Below, piece by piece: positions 1 through 12,284 of a stretch of DNA of 64,000 nt. The stretch is taken from positions 14,248,428 to 14,312,427 of the forward strand of contig JAOANR010000004.1 in the NCBI GenBank assembly GCA_030278955.1. The letters run 5' to 3'. The notes under the pieces were generated by a model. It did not search any database. It was not told where the DNA came from and saw only the letters and a list, made by a program, of their open reading frames with translations. The position numbers and the translations under genes are program-made. Within the stretch, counting starts at the first letter, position 1. Each line of letters begins with the position of its first letter. This DNA comes from Hygrophila difformis. Lineage: Eukaryota; Streptophyta; Magnoliopsida; Lamiales; Acanthaceae.

Positions 1-229
1 TTTTCGTGACTTTAAAAACTTGTTGGAAAAATTTCTATGCGTATGTAAATATTTCCCATGGGTTTCAAATAAATTTTGTTCCATGGAAACAAAACTTAAA
101 ATTTAAATAATAATAATGGTACTTAAAAATTTTAAAATAATATTAATATTTGTTTAAAAATCTTGGGCCTCTATATTGGCCAAAATAATAATAATAATTT
201 AAAAATATTTTCGGGCTCTGATACCACTC
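1..229 (-). mobile_element. Internal leader of gypsy-like element A
   Basis: This stretch nearly duplicates positions 33220-33447, which lie between the gag start and the 5' LTR of the B/C element. It is therefore the untranslated leader just inside the 5' LTR of a second element on the minus strand. The gag gene and the 3' LTR of element A would lie to the left, outside the window. No coding sequence is visible here. Confidence 0.8.
215..226 (-). promoter_or_regulatory. Primer binding site, tRNA-iMet type (element A)
   Basis: On the minus strand this reads TGGTATCAGAGC, the usual plant initiator tRNA-Met primer site. It begins three bases after the LTR end TTACA at 230. It fixes the orientation of the element as minus. 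Confidence 0.85.
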
Positions 230-900
230 TGTAACACCCCGGATTTGATAACCCAGGCCGGGGTGCCACCGCCACACCTCCCTAACAAGACACGGTTTCT
301 CCGAGCTTGCTAAAGAGATGCAAGGCTATAGGTATTGGGAAAAGTTTTAAAAGTAAGTCCGGAATTACTTAAAAATAATAATGTAATATCATCCATACAT
401 GATAAAAATAATAAGTTGCAGCGGAAATTAAAATACAAGGCCGACATGGCCAAAACTCGGGTTAACAAGCCCGTATGCAAGTCATGTAAAACAAATAATT
501 AAATGCCAAAGTAATCCCCCGATGCATGATCATGCTCCGTACTCTGTAATGGAAAAATGAACAACGGGTTTTATCAGTATATAAAATACTGAGTAAGTTA
601 ATCCCTAACTAACAATTTAAGGGGTTACATGTGTCTAATTAAAATTACTTTTCATGCGTTACGAAATTAATTTAAAATTCATAGTTTACTTGCAGCGGAA
701 AAGCATGATTAATTTATTCAAGACGAGAATACATAATTTAAGGACTTAATTTAAAAGCATAATTTAAAGCATAATTTCAGACGCGAAATTTGAATACATA
801 ATTTAAAAACATAGTAAATACGATTTAAGCGTAAATAAACACTCACACAAGTCTTTTATATTTCATCCCGTAAACTAAGAAGAGGACACCACACAAGGGA

Positions 901-1262
901 GATCACTAACGAGGCAATCTCAAAAATTATAATCAGTTAGCCGGTGAACCGGCGGCCGCAGCCATATCAGTATTGACTGCCGTTTTGGCTAGCCATGTAT
1001 CTCGATTGCCATTTCGGCAAGCCGTGTGTATCTACTGTCAATTTGACAGGCATGTATATCAACTGTCGCTTGACAGGCCTTTCAAACGGTTTCACTACCA
1101 CTCGGGCAGGCCGTGTATTTCCCACTGCCGATTTGGCAGGCCATGTGCACAACTGCCGTTTTGGCATAGTAAGAAGACCACTAACGAGGCAGTCTCAATA
1201 ATCGTAGGACCACTAACGAGGCAGTCCAAATAAAGGGAGACCACTAACGAGGCAGTCTCAAA
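901..1262. repeat. Hairpin array plus CTAACGAGGCAGTC repeats in LTR A
   Basis: From about 975 to 1168 there are six or seven units of roughly 25-35 bases, most containing a short inverted repeat: CTGTCAATTTGACAG, CTGTCGCTTGACAG, CTGCCGATTTGGCAG and TTGCCATTTCGGCAA. Stem bases change in pairs between units (T-A to C-G and C-G to T-A). Flanking this are four copies of CACTAACGAGGCARTC (901-934, 1176-1207, 1207-1237, 1238-1262). The same block occurs in LTR B (about 29082-29443) and LTR C (about 34120-34481). Small ORFs on both strands here are by-products of the repeats. Confidence 0.75.
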
Positions 1263-3014
1263 GATAATGATAGTATGAAGATCGGCTCAGCCTAGTGAAC
1301 GGGATTTTTCGAAAGTTCGTATTTCAAAGTTATCAAATGATCGATATCGCGTTTTCATAGTTCGAGTTTTCTCATAGTTCATGTGAAATTTTTACAGTAA
1401 CTACACAACACGTTAAGGAACAATTTTTATGTTTTAAGAATTTGGAAATAATGAATTCTTGGTACTCAAAAATCGAGTGCAACTCACTGCATACTCGCGG
1501 CCCTTAAAACGATTTCAAAACAGTTTTAAAAACTCGGCCGTTTGACATATCAAATGATAGCCAAAATCCGTGAAATTTTATATGCATAATCTAGACACAA
1601 TTATCTACAACTTTTGTTTAGGAATGCAAAGTTAAATCATTCGAAAAATGGGTGGAAAACATGCATCAAGTTGAATGAAGAAATCTGTCACAGTTTTAAA
1701 ACGTTCGGGTTGTCACAGAAAGTTTACGGCGGGATTTGGGATAGCAAAACTTAATGTCAATGGCTGAAATTTGGACACAAGATAGATAAAGGTGTTAGGA
1801 ACAACTTTTATGTTGAAAAGTTTTCGGTTTGAATTCCCGAAGGTCGAGTTTTTGGCGAGTCTTTAAAATTGGACGAAAATAGGGTTTTTGATAACCGATT
1901 TTTGTCACAAGCCTATATCTCGAGATTTAAACAACAAACAACCACGAAAATTTGTGAGTAAGGTTTTAACTTACTTAGAATGAGGATGGGGTCGCTGAAA
2001 AGGGTTCCCGGAGATCCTAGGGTCGCGACGAACGACCAACTTCTCCGATCGCTTTTCGTTCGTTTTCCGGCGTGAAATCGTAGTAAAGGAAACGGGTTAG
2101 ATTTTGAGTTTCTAAGTGTTATGGACGAACTAAAACATTAATCTATGGCTTACCAAAGGTCTAGGAAGCAGAGGCCTCGTCCCGTTTGCCTCGTTGTCGC
2201 CGGAATACTCGCCGGAAAGTGGTCTCGGAGGGATTTTGGCTTGGAGAGGAGAATTTGAGAGGGTGAGGCTTTTGTTTTCTGTCCAAATGAGAATGAGGGC
2301 GCCCCAATCCGCCCTTAAGCCTTCCCAAAGGCTGTGATCCGGTTGCCCTCGATAGGGATTGGATTTTTGGCAAGAAAATCGCCATGGAAGGAAAGTTTAC
2401 ACCTCCTGCACCTCTGGCGCGCTGGTGACGCGCACATAGGCCTTTGTACGCGCGGAGCACGCGTGGTCTGCCCTGGAGTCGCGACTCCTCCGTCCGCGCG
2501 GTGGCCGCGCGGCGGCGCGCGGAGGGCGCGGGCCGGCCGGACCGGCCGGTTCGGCAGTCCGCGGGTCCGTCGGGTCTTTTCTTCTTTTCTCGATCGGGTT
2601 TCTATCCCCTACGTTTTCGGTTCGACTTTTCGGGTCATTTCTGGGGTTACGATTCCTTTCTAAATTTTATTTTGACTCCAATGAATTTCATATTCGAAAC
2701 CTTGAATCCGTCGAGTTTGAATTCATCGTCTTTCGACTCCCGTGTAGTAATTTATCTGATTAAATTACTTCCGACTTCACGGGTTTTTGGAATTAAAATT
2801 CTTTTCCTTCTTGAATTTAATTCCAATTCTTTTAACTCGATTCATGGAATTTCTTCTGCTTCCTTTCCCTCTTTTATTCCATTTTGAGTTTTTGAATCTA
2901 TCGGCGTTTCATTTCCGAGCAATAATTTATTGTAATAAATTATTTTCTTTTCGGAAATAAATTTTTATTTTGCTGTAAAAATCCCGGGTATTACAGTCTA
3001 CCCCCCTTAAGAAT

Positions 3015-3034
3015 CAACTTCGTCCCCGAAGTTG
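3015..3034 (-). promoter_or_regulatory. Hairpin next to polypurine tract inside LTR A
   Basis: CAACTTCG and CGAAGTTG form an 8-bp stem around a 4-base loop. On the minus strand a purine-rich tract (TTAAGGGGGGTAGAC) follows, then TGTAATACCCGGG at 2995. This is a complete 'polypurine tract plus LTR start' signal lying inside the longer LTR of element A. Confidence 0.6.
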
Positions 3035-3163
3035 CGCCCTCACTTCCTTTTGGCTCAATTTAATGTTGGGGTATTTCCATCTACCTTCCTTTAAGGATGA
3101 ACGTCTTCCACGAGAAATTAATTACATTCCTTTGAATGTGAATTAAATTTCTCGGGTGTTACA

Positions 3164-4333
3164 ATGAATCTCGGAGAAGGTTGAAGATCCGCCGTCAGAA
3201 GGAGATGCAATATCTGCACTAAAATATGTCCTGCTTTCTTCATTGTTCAGGGACATCATATAAGTGTTGATAGCATCAACAGCTTTCAATGTGGGAGCAA
3301 GTATAGCACGTTCTTTCAAATACGCTGATTCAAACATTCGATCTTGGAAAGAAGGATATATATGAGAGACAATTGCACTTACAGGATCATCTTTGAATTG
3401 AATAATTAAATCTGGAGGAATATCAACATTGGACACACCATCATTATCTTTATTGAGAAGACCGTCTCCAAGGGAACACAACCATCTGGAAAACATCTCT
3501 AGTTCTGCTCTATCATCTGGTGTAGATGAAGATTGAAGCCGCATATTCTTGGTTAGCTTCAAGACCTTGCACACATTCCAAATTTTAGAAGAATTCAAAC
3601 TCGCATTGACAATTTGTTCCCTTGTTCCTTTTGGAATTACAGGAAGAATCTGTCTAAAGTCACCACCAAAAACAATTGTTTTTCCACCAAAAGGTATCTC
3701 TATACTATCACTGTTTACAGGCCTCATCACATCTCTTAGAGTTCTGTCCAGTGCTTCAAAACAGTGTCTATGAATCATAGGAGATTCATCCCATATAATC
3801 AGTTTTGCTTTCTGAATTAAACACGCAAGGGGAGATTTTGGTGAAATACCACACATTGAATCTTCTGTCACCTCAATGGGTATTTTGAACCGAGAGTGAG
3901 CGGTTCTTCCTCCGGGAAGCAATAATGATGCAATGCCACTCGAAGCAACACAAAGAACAATTTCGCGTTTTGATCTCAATGCAGCAGCAAGACCATTCCA
4001 AACAAAGGTTTTCCCTGTTCCTCCATAACCATAAAGGAAAAATACACCACCATTTCCTGAATTGCAGGCATGCAAAATTGTATCATGTACGTAAAGCTGC
4101 TCATCTGTGCATTTCTCCAAAAAATTTTTATACATTTGAATCTGAGATGCACGATCATAGGAGAGTTCATCAATAATAAGAATATTTGAATCAGATATCG
4201 TGTCTACTCCAGTAGGATAAGGAATATCAGGAAAATTCTTTAGGCTCGTCCCAGCACGTTGGAGAGATTTCTCAATTTCAATTAAAATGAGATTTTGCAC
4301 CTCAGAATCTCCCATTCCAGAAGCTGAAATTAA
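3164..4333 (-). pseudogene. Helitron RepHel, PIF1-like helicase part (3'-truncated)
   Basis: This is the last surviving exon of a Helitron replicase-helicase. It has the SF1B/PIF1-family motifs: Walker A GYGGTGKT, Walker B IIWDES, and the GGDFRQILPV motif, followed by the conserved KNMRL segment. The helicase would unwind DNA during rolling-circle transposition. The exon follows a likely intron (donor GTGAGAG near 4450, acceptor TTTCAG just after 4333 on the plus numbering). The frame reads on to 3143, but its last residues are encoded by LTR A, so the C-terminal helicase motifs are lost. The exon itself has no stop or frameshift. Truncation plus frameshifts upstream mean the gene cannot make a working transposase. 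Confidence 0.85.
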
Positions 4334-4449
4334 AATAAAATGGAATATTTATCATTCAGGTAAAAATAAATAACAACAAAATAAAGGAAAGGTCAGTGCT
4401 AGCATATTTTATTGAGAATTGTTATAAACAAAGATTCCACGACTCTCAC

Positions 4450-6480
4450 CATTTCTGTATGATATGTCATCAGACATATAATTCCAGGATTTGGTCCGAA
4501 GATCGCCGGGAGATGTTAGAGTACATGAGAGAAGTATTGAAACAAAGAGATTTCTCAATGTCATTGCGGAGGCCCAATGACTTGCCTCCTTCATTGCATC
4601 GATATATTCACCATCATCTTCTAACAATCCTAGTGAATAGCATGCATCTTTATATGTCTTGTACTGGATGCCATCTATATTACGCAAATCTTGGAAACTT
4701 TTGGGACCCTTTACAACATTGAGAAGACATCTCATGTAATACAATTCACCTGCTCGAGGATGAATGTAATTCATCCTTCCCACTGAAAATCCTTTCTGTC
4801 TGAGAAGCCATTCTCTTAGTTGCTCTTTCCATACAAATTTTGATGGAAACTCATTGTACGTCAGATGACTTGCTTCTTCATATTTTGCATTTGCTCTGAA
4901 CCATGCCAAAAATTGAGATTCCTTGACGCGTGCTTGAGAAACAACTGTTGAAATAGATGAATCTTCTGAGAATACAACCGGTTGTTGTTCAGGCAGATGG
5001 AAACACAAACGTTCAACAGGAGGATTTCGATAGTGAATATCATACATGAACAATCTCCAAGTGGCTTCACATGGTGATATATATCGGAAATCATAATAAT
5101 TTTGCACTTCATCAGTTGTATCGGTAGACCTGTCTTTTCCACTACTATCATAGGAGGAACCTGTAACTCGATCATACCCCTTGTGAACATACTTAAATAA
5201 GTATTTGATTGATCTGCTCTGGTTACACCATTCCACATTTATATGTGCACCATACTTTATGAGAAGATACCTATTATGTGGAACAACGTGCCTATTATCA
5301 AATAAGAAGCCATTCTTCTCCAAATTTCTGCCATTATCACGACGTCTATAAACAGGATATCCATCATCATCAAGACACGTAGAGTCAACAAAACGCTTTG
5401 GATAATACTTTGAACAACGACCGTTTATCATGCACGAAGCATTGATTAACGCCGAACCACATGGTCCATGAAGCATCAGGTTACAAACGGCATCATAGTA
5501 TATAGGATCATTCTCTTTGTCTGGAAATTCGGCTGAAATTATCTCATCAATTTTCTGAGGACTCCAGACATTATGACCGCCGTGAACAAACAATAGTATA
5601 TGAGCATGGGGTAGTCCTCGCTTCTGAAATTCTATTGTATATACAACTGAAAGAAATATTAACCACCAATTAAACAATTTAAAATAAATAATTGTAAAAA
5701 GCAAATTTTTACAATAATTAATACAAATTCTTTAATTTAAATCTAATTTACAATTCAAACTCGATAGTAAGTATAATTTACCTGCTTTCACATCTCCAAA
5801 TATTTTTTCGCGCCTAAAATCTTGAATCATGAGCTCCAACTTCATCTAAACACTCGGGAAACAATATCGGCTCTGTCTGCGGATCTCAATCCATACTTCG
5901 TAACATATCTAGTTATTTCAGGCCAAGCTGGATTGCATGTGAATGTAATGAATAGATTGGGATATCCAGCCCACCTACAGATTGCCATAGCATCTTGGTA
6001 ATTTTGTATTAAATACCTTGCACCGCCGGTGAATGATGAAGGCAATATAATACGCTTTCCACAATTACTCGGCTCAGATTCACCCTCCAAAAGAGCATCA
6101 TGCAACCCTTTGTACAGATCACATCTCAATTTTTTCTGGTTTTTGCGGATGTACAAAAGCCTGCCAGTGTCAACCATTGTGTAGGTATCCACCAAAAATT
6201 GTTGAAATAACTTTCTAGACAGGAAAATGATAGACAATTCAGATTCCCTCGGATGAAGCCTGTAAGCTAAATATTCTCTAAGAGTAATATTTTTCCTTTT
6301 CATATGCTGCGTATGATTCCGAGGAATGCCATCTCTAAATCCATCCTCACCATAAGGGAACAAAAGAGGATATTGCAATGCAAGATAAGAAGGATGCGAT
6401 TCATTTATCCTCTGCAGAGATCCATTGTGACTTTCAATAATTATGTCTCTATCCTCCAAATTTTCGTCAAAATCACCCAC
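4450..6480 (-). pseudogene. Helitron RepHel, Rep (HUH nuclease) part with frameshift
   Basis: Two open blocks (6480-5842 and 5704-4450, minus) encode the Helitron helicase-like N-terminal/Rep region. Visible landmarks are the VGDFDEN and HPSYLALQYPLLFPYG segments, the HUH motif in FQKRGLPHAHILLF, and the two-tyrosine motif YLFKYVHK with its following KG. The blocks are joined across a probable intron (donor GTAAAT near 5781, acceptor near 5650). Just before the donor the frame changes: the block ending ADIVSRVFR meets a stop, and the expected continuation MKLELMIQDFRREK lies in another frame. This suggests a one-base loss at about 5840. The Rep would nick and join DNA ends in rolling-circle transposition. 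As it stands the gene is broken. Confidence 0.8.
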
Positions 6481-8054
6481 TAAAAGTGCTGCAACTTCAG
6501 AAACAGAAGGGGCATTGTAAATCCTCCCATCATAACTCGACTGTTTATAAGGCGAAATTTTAAGTTTATTGTATTGTCGTTGTTTAACCTATCCCTCGCC
6601 ATCCGGTAAGATATTGTAAGAACATTATGCTCGTCCAACATTTTTCGAAGGTCAGCAACAATATCAATATCAAGATCAGGAGGATTACGACTGCATCCAC
6701 TACAAATAAATGTATCGATATGTAATTATTCATATATAAAAGTAAAAAAGAATAAAAGATACAATTAAAGTAGAGATGATTTCAGTAAGTAGATTTCATC
6801 ATTGCGTACAGAAGTATATGTGGTGGGGAAAAATTCTAAAATGGTGTGAGGAGTAGGAAATTTACCCTAACGCATTGATGCGATTTTGATCTTCATTGTC
6901 AGTATCGAATATGTAGAGTTGTCCGAACTGTGGACTCTGTCCCTCTTGTGGAAGTAATGTACCAATAGAATGATAATTTTGACCACTTATACGGAACACT
7001 GGTGGACAGGATCCATTATTTATGCTGTTATCAATTTTTCCTCCCATTGAAGTGAAACTAAACATTGAATTATAAGCTCTTATGTTTTGGATAAAATTCC
7101 TACTCTTACGGCCATTTACCAAAAAATAATCCCTTAATAATTGAGGAGGTTGTGGCATTTTAGGAATCATTGTTTTCCCGCCTAAACAGCAAGCACTATA
7201 TTTTGGATGTTTACCCCTATAGTGTTTGCCAAGTCTTTCTTCATACCAAAAATTTGCTTCACAATGTTCGCATTTGTAGGTTGGATCGCCTAAATCATAG
7301 TACTCTGCAAGCAATATTGAAAACGACAGTTCATAATCAAGACAATTTTAAACATTACAAAATTTTAAATTACCTATAAATCTACTGCCGGGTAAATTGT
7401 TAATCCCAACCAAATGTTCCTGTGGGTTGGAAGTATAAGTTGTATCTGCAACATAATAAATTCAACACATTTAGAGTTAATACATTACAATCGGAGATCG
7501 GATAATATGAACAAAATAGCGAACCTCCGTCGACAGACAATGCACCCAAGTCTTCCGCCTCTTCATTATTTATCCTCGATAAAGGATTTAGGGAGAGTAC
7601 TACATAAAACATTGCCATAAAGAAATAGTAAATAGTTGATTGTTCATCATATCAAGTTAAAAACACATGAGGTTACTTCATTAACATTGAGATGATTATT
7701 ATTCCAACAGGCGTATTCAATTGATGACTCATTTTGTCATTCAAATAATTGAATGGAAGAAAAAATGATTAATATCCACATATAAAGTCGAACCTGGTAG
7801 TTGTAATGAACTCTCAGATTGAACACGTTCGTCGCTTGAAATCAGGAGAGAGGATGTGGGACGAAATTGGTCAGTCCCTACGATATATAGAATTTAATTA
7901 GTTATAAAGAAATCTCAACAATCTTTTCCTACATACCATATAATAAAAACATACCATTCGATATGCAACTTAGAGGAACTCTGTGGAAAGGACTTGCTAG
8001 ATTCTGAGTAGAAGGGGATAAAATTGAATATTTTTTCTGTGTCTCTGCATCCAT
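6481..8054 (-). pseudogene. Helitron RepHel, 5' exons
   Basis: The probable start ATG is at 8054, and several small exons can be chained with GT-AG borders: 8054-7955, 7877-7794, 7599-7525, 7445-7374 and 7304-6866. The last encodes a C2H2-like zinc motif (CEHCEANF..., then H..KH) and the typical NSMFSFTSMGG segment. Further conserved Helitron sequence (SRNPPDLDIDIVADLRKML, then YDGRIYNAPSVSEVAAL) lies at 6710-6480, but the two pieces are in different frames. So there is a frameshift near 6540, and the acceptor near 6712 does not give the right phase. Exon borders are inferred by eye. Confidence 0.65.
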
Positions 8055-9401
8055 TCTTCGAATTTTGATTCGAGAATTTTGAGAAACATTTTCAGAATTT
8101 CCGACAATGACAGATTACAGTGAAGAAACAGCCAAATGAAAAATTCATATCACTAAGTACTAATCTGATGAATAAGGGAAAACTAAGAATGGTATGAAAT
8201 TTACATATAATTTAGTAACTAATACTCAACTAACAGAGAAGTACGAAATGAATTTTCGAGTTTAAGTTAAATAATTAGTAAATAGAATCAATGAATAAGA
8301 ACAATCAATGTTTTAAGTCATCTTTTATCGTGTTCAAATAAAGATTTGATTAATGTATGAGTAATAATAACTAATAAATTATGAACTATTGGGAATGAGT
8401 GTTCAATAAATAACGTGCAAGAATTTGTGATGAATTTTAACTTGTATTTGCAAAAAGAACAAAAAATTATAATAATTCAAGCGGAATAGAAATTGACACC
8501 TTGAAATACAATAATACATTATCAAGCATTTATAACAGCAGAGTTTATTGACGATTAGTAATGCCAAGTAAATTGAATGCGGAATGTAGGCCTACAATCA
8601 TAAGAGACTAATTCAAATAAATGAAATAAACATAAACAAATAATTTGTTTTTACATTTCTTTTTACAGTGTTAATCAATTATATAGTTATTCAAAATTGA
8701 ACTGTTGTTTTTTTTTTTTAATATAAGAAGTTACATTGAATTGCTTTATAAACGAAATATAATAATAGAATATATAGAAAGCTTTCTTTAAATTTAGTTA
8801 TATAAAATATAATTTATAGATAACTCAAAGTTAGTATGCACAATTTCATAACATATATATTCTAAAAATTCGTAATTAGTGAATAAAATATAAAAATATT
8901 TCTCACTGCAACCCATAATAATATAGGTAGAGTACATTAAAAATTAAAACAATGATACAATACGAATTGTACAACACTTTTAAATCAAATTAAATTTTAG
9001 AGAGTAATTTAAAAAAATATATTAACAATTCTAAGAAAATCGTATGTATATTAATGTGCATGTGTTAAGAATTATGATAACACTCTTTACATGTTTTCAA
9101 TGTTTTCCAATATTATTGAATTATAATTTTTTGTCTTAAAATAGATTTAATAAAACAAAAGAAAAAATTCAACCATCAAATCTTATAAAATATAATTGAA
9201 CGATACTGAAGTAGCTAATTGTATAAAACGATTAACACAAAATAAGTAATAATTAATAGAACATTGAGAAATTCAATACTGATGCCACAATCATTAAATA
9301 AGATAACTTCGGCTACAAAATACGTTGTCTCAGCAATAAGAGAAATAAGTTCTGAAAACAAAATAGAAACATAGGTGTAAGAGTCGAATGAAATTTGATT
9401 A
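8055..9401. other. AT-rich intergenic stretch
   Basis: Very AT-rich. No conserved coding segment, tRNA-like sequence or recognisable repeat was seen. It separates the Helitron helicase from the RPA-like gene; plant Helitrons often carry both, so it may be internal Helitron DNA. No Helitron 5'-TC terminus was identified. Confidence 0.5.
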
Positions 9402-11474
9402 TCAATCAATCTTCTCAGTCTTGATTTGAGCCGACGCTTTTGGATCACATTTTGAAGAGGAGAAATCATCAATTAAATTCTTCTTAACATCGTCATCTTC
9501 CTCTAAAATTGTCTTGACATTCGAGCAACTGGGAGTTTGTTGGGAAGATTGATTGCTCCCAGAATAAATCGATGGATTATTAGACATTCCAGACTCATCA
9601 TCAACCTGACTATCTAAGTCAATAGCCTCTGCAATTTTCAATTCATCCACAGTGAATGGACGATCAAACCTCCAATATTCTCCATCTCCAATTGTTACTT
9701 TGAATGTGAACCTTTTGTTCATTAAATTCTGGAAAATATATGAAGGAAAATCCACCTCCTACCACATGAAAATAGGAAAATGGACTAACATTAGAATTAA
9801 AAGAAAAGATAAAAAAAACGGAAAAACATAAATAGAATAGTTCATTATACCTCAGTCATTTCTTTATGGAGTACTGATGCACTCTTCCCTAAGATACTCT
9901 CAGCATAACTATCCCAAATGAGAGGGGAACATGAACTTGTATCATCAGCAACCAAAACTATTAATTTATACCTCATTCCAGCATTAGAACGCATCAATTC
10001 ACAGCTATTGCAGTAAAAGCTTGAATCCACAACAGTTAACTTCCTCTGACACGTCTTGCAAGAGTAAAAGAACCATCCTGCTGAATCGTCTATATGAACA
10101 ACGATTGCATTGAGAAAAAATGTACCGCCCTGCACAATAAAAAAAATCATTAAGTATTGTTTCATAAAATTAAATGCATTACGAAAGCAAGTATTCAAAT
10201 TACCACTCCGGAAGTACATATATCCTTAATAGTAGATATTTTGAATGAGGATATATCTTGTCCCTCGGAAGAAAAACTGACAGGAGGAAGGCTGGAGATA
10301 GATCTTTCTGGTAAGCTTACATTGTGGATCCTAAAGTTTAAAATCATATTATTGATTAAATAAACTAAATCAAAATCGTGTGGTTACGAAATAACAAACT
10401 AAGATAATATGTAACAACTTACCTTTCCAAAAAAACTTTAACCTCCGGAATGTCAGGATTTAAGAGAAGTTTCGACACACGAAAGGCATTTTGAAGTTGA
10501 GTTTTACCTATCATAATAAATTGTATAAAAAAAATTATATAAGAAACACGTAAGAAAACATAGATTTCTGTATAATTTTAAAACTAACCCTGAAATGTAT
10601 TAGCGCGACAGAACTGAAGGACAAATATATTCTTAGCAATATCTTCTTCATTAAAAGCTAGCAAAAATACATCCACATATTCGTCCCACAAAGTACAACT
10701 TATCATGAGTGCCCTGTATTTTACGTTAAATGCATTGATGAAAAAAAAATATAAATAAAATATAAGAATGTATAAACATATACAATATTTTTAAATAAAT
10801 TTGAAATGTTACTCGTCGTCTTGAAGGGAAACTTCGAGAAGTCTCTTCTCCTTTCCATCCCGAGTAGTTTTTTTCTTCGGACCATCGAGTCTTGTAACAC
10901 GACCGATGATATCTGTTTAGGAAAACAAACAAAAAACTCATCGATACAATGTTAGAATTTTTTACGTTCACATTGTTTGTTTAGAAACATTTAATTTTTG
11001 TAGAGAATAAATATCAACTAATTAAATCAAATCACTTGGATAACAATAATCTTACCAAAAGGAGCTTCGTTCTGAGGATCATCCATTGCTAAATTTCTTT
11101 GAACGGTTTAAATACATATTTGAAATCAGGAAACTGAGGATCATTGATTGCAGTTACCACTGAATTTCCATATAAATTGCCCTTATAATCATGAGCTGTC
11201 AATCGAAATCTATCTTTGTTATCAGTAAAATGAAATCGAGTACCCTAAATTTAATACAAAAAAGAAATAATTATTATTATTCTATAAGCAGTATAATTTA
11301 GATAAAACAATAGACAATGTATAGAATAACCTCATTATCATGTAAGATGCATTCAAAGCTAATAAAAAAATCTTTTTGTTGACCCTCCACGGCATAGCAA
11401 CGAACACATCTTCCCTTAACAGCAACTTTCACAGATGTAGGATTCAAAGTTTTAAATGGAACAAATTTATCCAT
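9402..11474 (-). pseudogene. RPA1-like single-strand DNA-binding protein, one frameshift
   Basis: Eight exons can be joined with GT-AG borders: 11474-11331, 11244-11056, 10912-10813, 10713-10589, 10507-10423, 10330-10204, 10129-9851 and 9758-9402. The order fits a plant replication protein A large-subunit paralogue: N-terminal OB fold (GTRFHFTDNKDRFRLTAHDY), middle OB fold (DIIGRVTRLDG, then ISCTLWDEYVDVF and LQFCRA), and a C-terminal OB fold with a zinc ribbon (CKTCQRK...YCNSC). In exon 2 the expected FKPFKEI-LAMDDPQNEAPF continuity is broken: a TAG follows KEI, and the rest is in the next frame, consistent with a one-base loss near 11090. Otherwise about 465 residues are open. Such genes occur in the host and inside Helitrons; closeness to RepHel favours a Helitron origin. 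A sequencing error could also explain the frameshift. Confidence 0.8.
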
Positions 11475-11974
11475 GAATGTATGTAGATATTGGTTGAAAT
11501 GGACTAAGAAAGTTGATCAACGGAAATTGTCCTTAATAGAGTATCTCAAGGAAAACTGATGCTACGAATTTATCAATTTAATCAATCAGATTTTATAGTA
11601 CATAGAGGGCAAACAAAGAGTTTTAATGAATTTATTAAAATTAATTACATTTTATATTTTAATATTGAGAGTATTCAAAGAACTTGAAAATGTAACTTCA
11701 TTAGTAAATTAATTTTGGGGAATATAAATGTTATAATGAATACTTTGAATTTATACACGACTACTTCATTCCGAGAAAAATAGAAAATATGCATGAGTAT
11801 TGAATATTTATATGATGATATTTATTATCCGGCCAACATTCAAATTCAATACATTATTATATTTTCGAGATATAAAATTCACTATCGAGACAACTTTTAA
11901 AATTCCATATGTAATGGTTATTTGAAATAAAATTATATGTATTTGAAAAAAAAAATTAGATATACTAAGTGAAG

Positions 11975-12284
11975 AACTTAAGATGGACGGTCAAATTGAT
12001 TTTCCACGCTTGATACTTGAAATTGTAAGATGTTTAATTAAATTTTTGTAATTATACAGTTTTAAGAATATATACAAACTATTAGGCACGTGTACATAAA
12101 AAACACAACTCTCTACATTCTTGAAATAAATGTTGATATAGATAAATTAAATTCGATACATTCTTTTAAATAATTGAAACAATAATAATGGAAAAAAAAA
12201 GTTGCATATATATATAGACCATGAAATGTGTACTTCGAATACAATATAAATTGCCAAAATTGTCATAGCATCATGATCGAGAAG
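11975..12284 (+). promoter_or_regulatory. Promoter region of S1, duplicated upstream of S2
   Basis: This segment aligns closely with 17075-17376, upstream of S2, with shared stretches such as AATTATACAGTTTTAAGAATAT. Each has a TATATATATAG box (12207-12217 and 17298-17309) about 70-80 bases before the ATG. The likeness runs on through exon 1 and the intron, so this is part of a ~5.1 kb-offset segmental duplication. Confidence 0.6.

Larger units (their letters stand above)
230..3163 (-). mobile_element. 5' LTR of gypsy-like element A
   Basis: On the minus strand the LTR starts TGTAACACCCGAG at 3163 and ends GGTGTTACA at 230. It is nearly identical to the LTRs at 28410-31405 and 33448-36460, but its outer end lies 168 bases further out: the start used by those copies (TGTAATACCCGGG) is at 2995 here. 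The right edge cuts the Helitron helicase frame at 3163/3164, so the element inserted into the Helitron. The LTR contains a GC-rich core near 2400-2580 and an array of small hairpins. No long ORF is credible in it. Confidence 0.8.

Noticed and set aside
967..1233. ORFs of 66-86 codons on both strands, conserved in three copies
   Set aside because: They lie in the hairpin repeats of the LTR; open frames on both strands come from the repeat pattern, and they have no protein features.
975..1262. A CRISPR-like array
   Set aside because: The window is eukaryotic, and the repeats are varied palindromes without uniform spacers.
2334..2887. ORFs of 109-147 codons in LTR A (also about 30653-31297 and 35699-36352)
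   Set aside because: They cover the GC-rich core and AT-rich remainder of the LTR, with no domain and changing frames between copies.
3143..3163. Last seven codons of the helicase ORF as real protein
   Set aside because: They are encoded by the LTR end and only extend the frame by chance.
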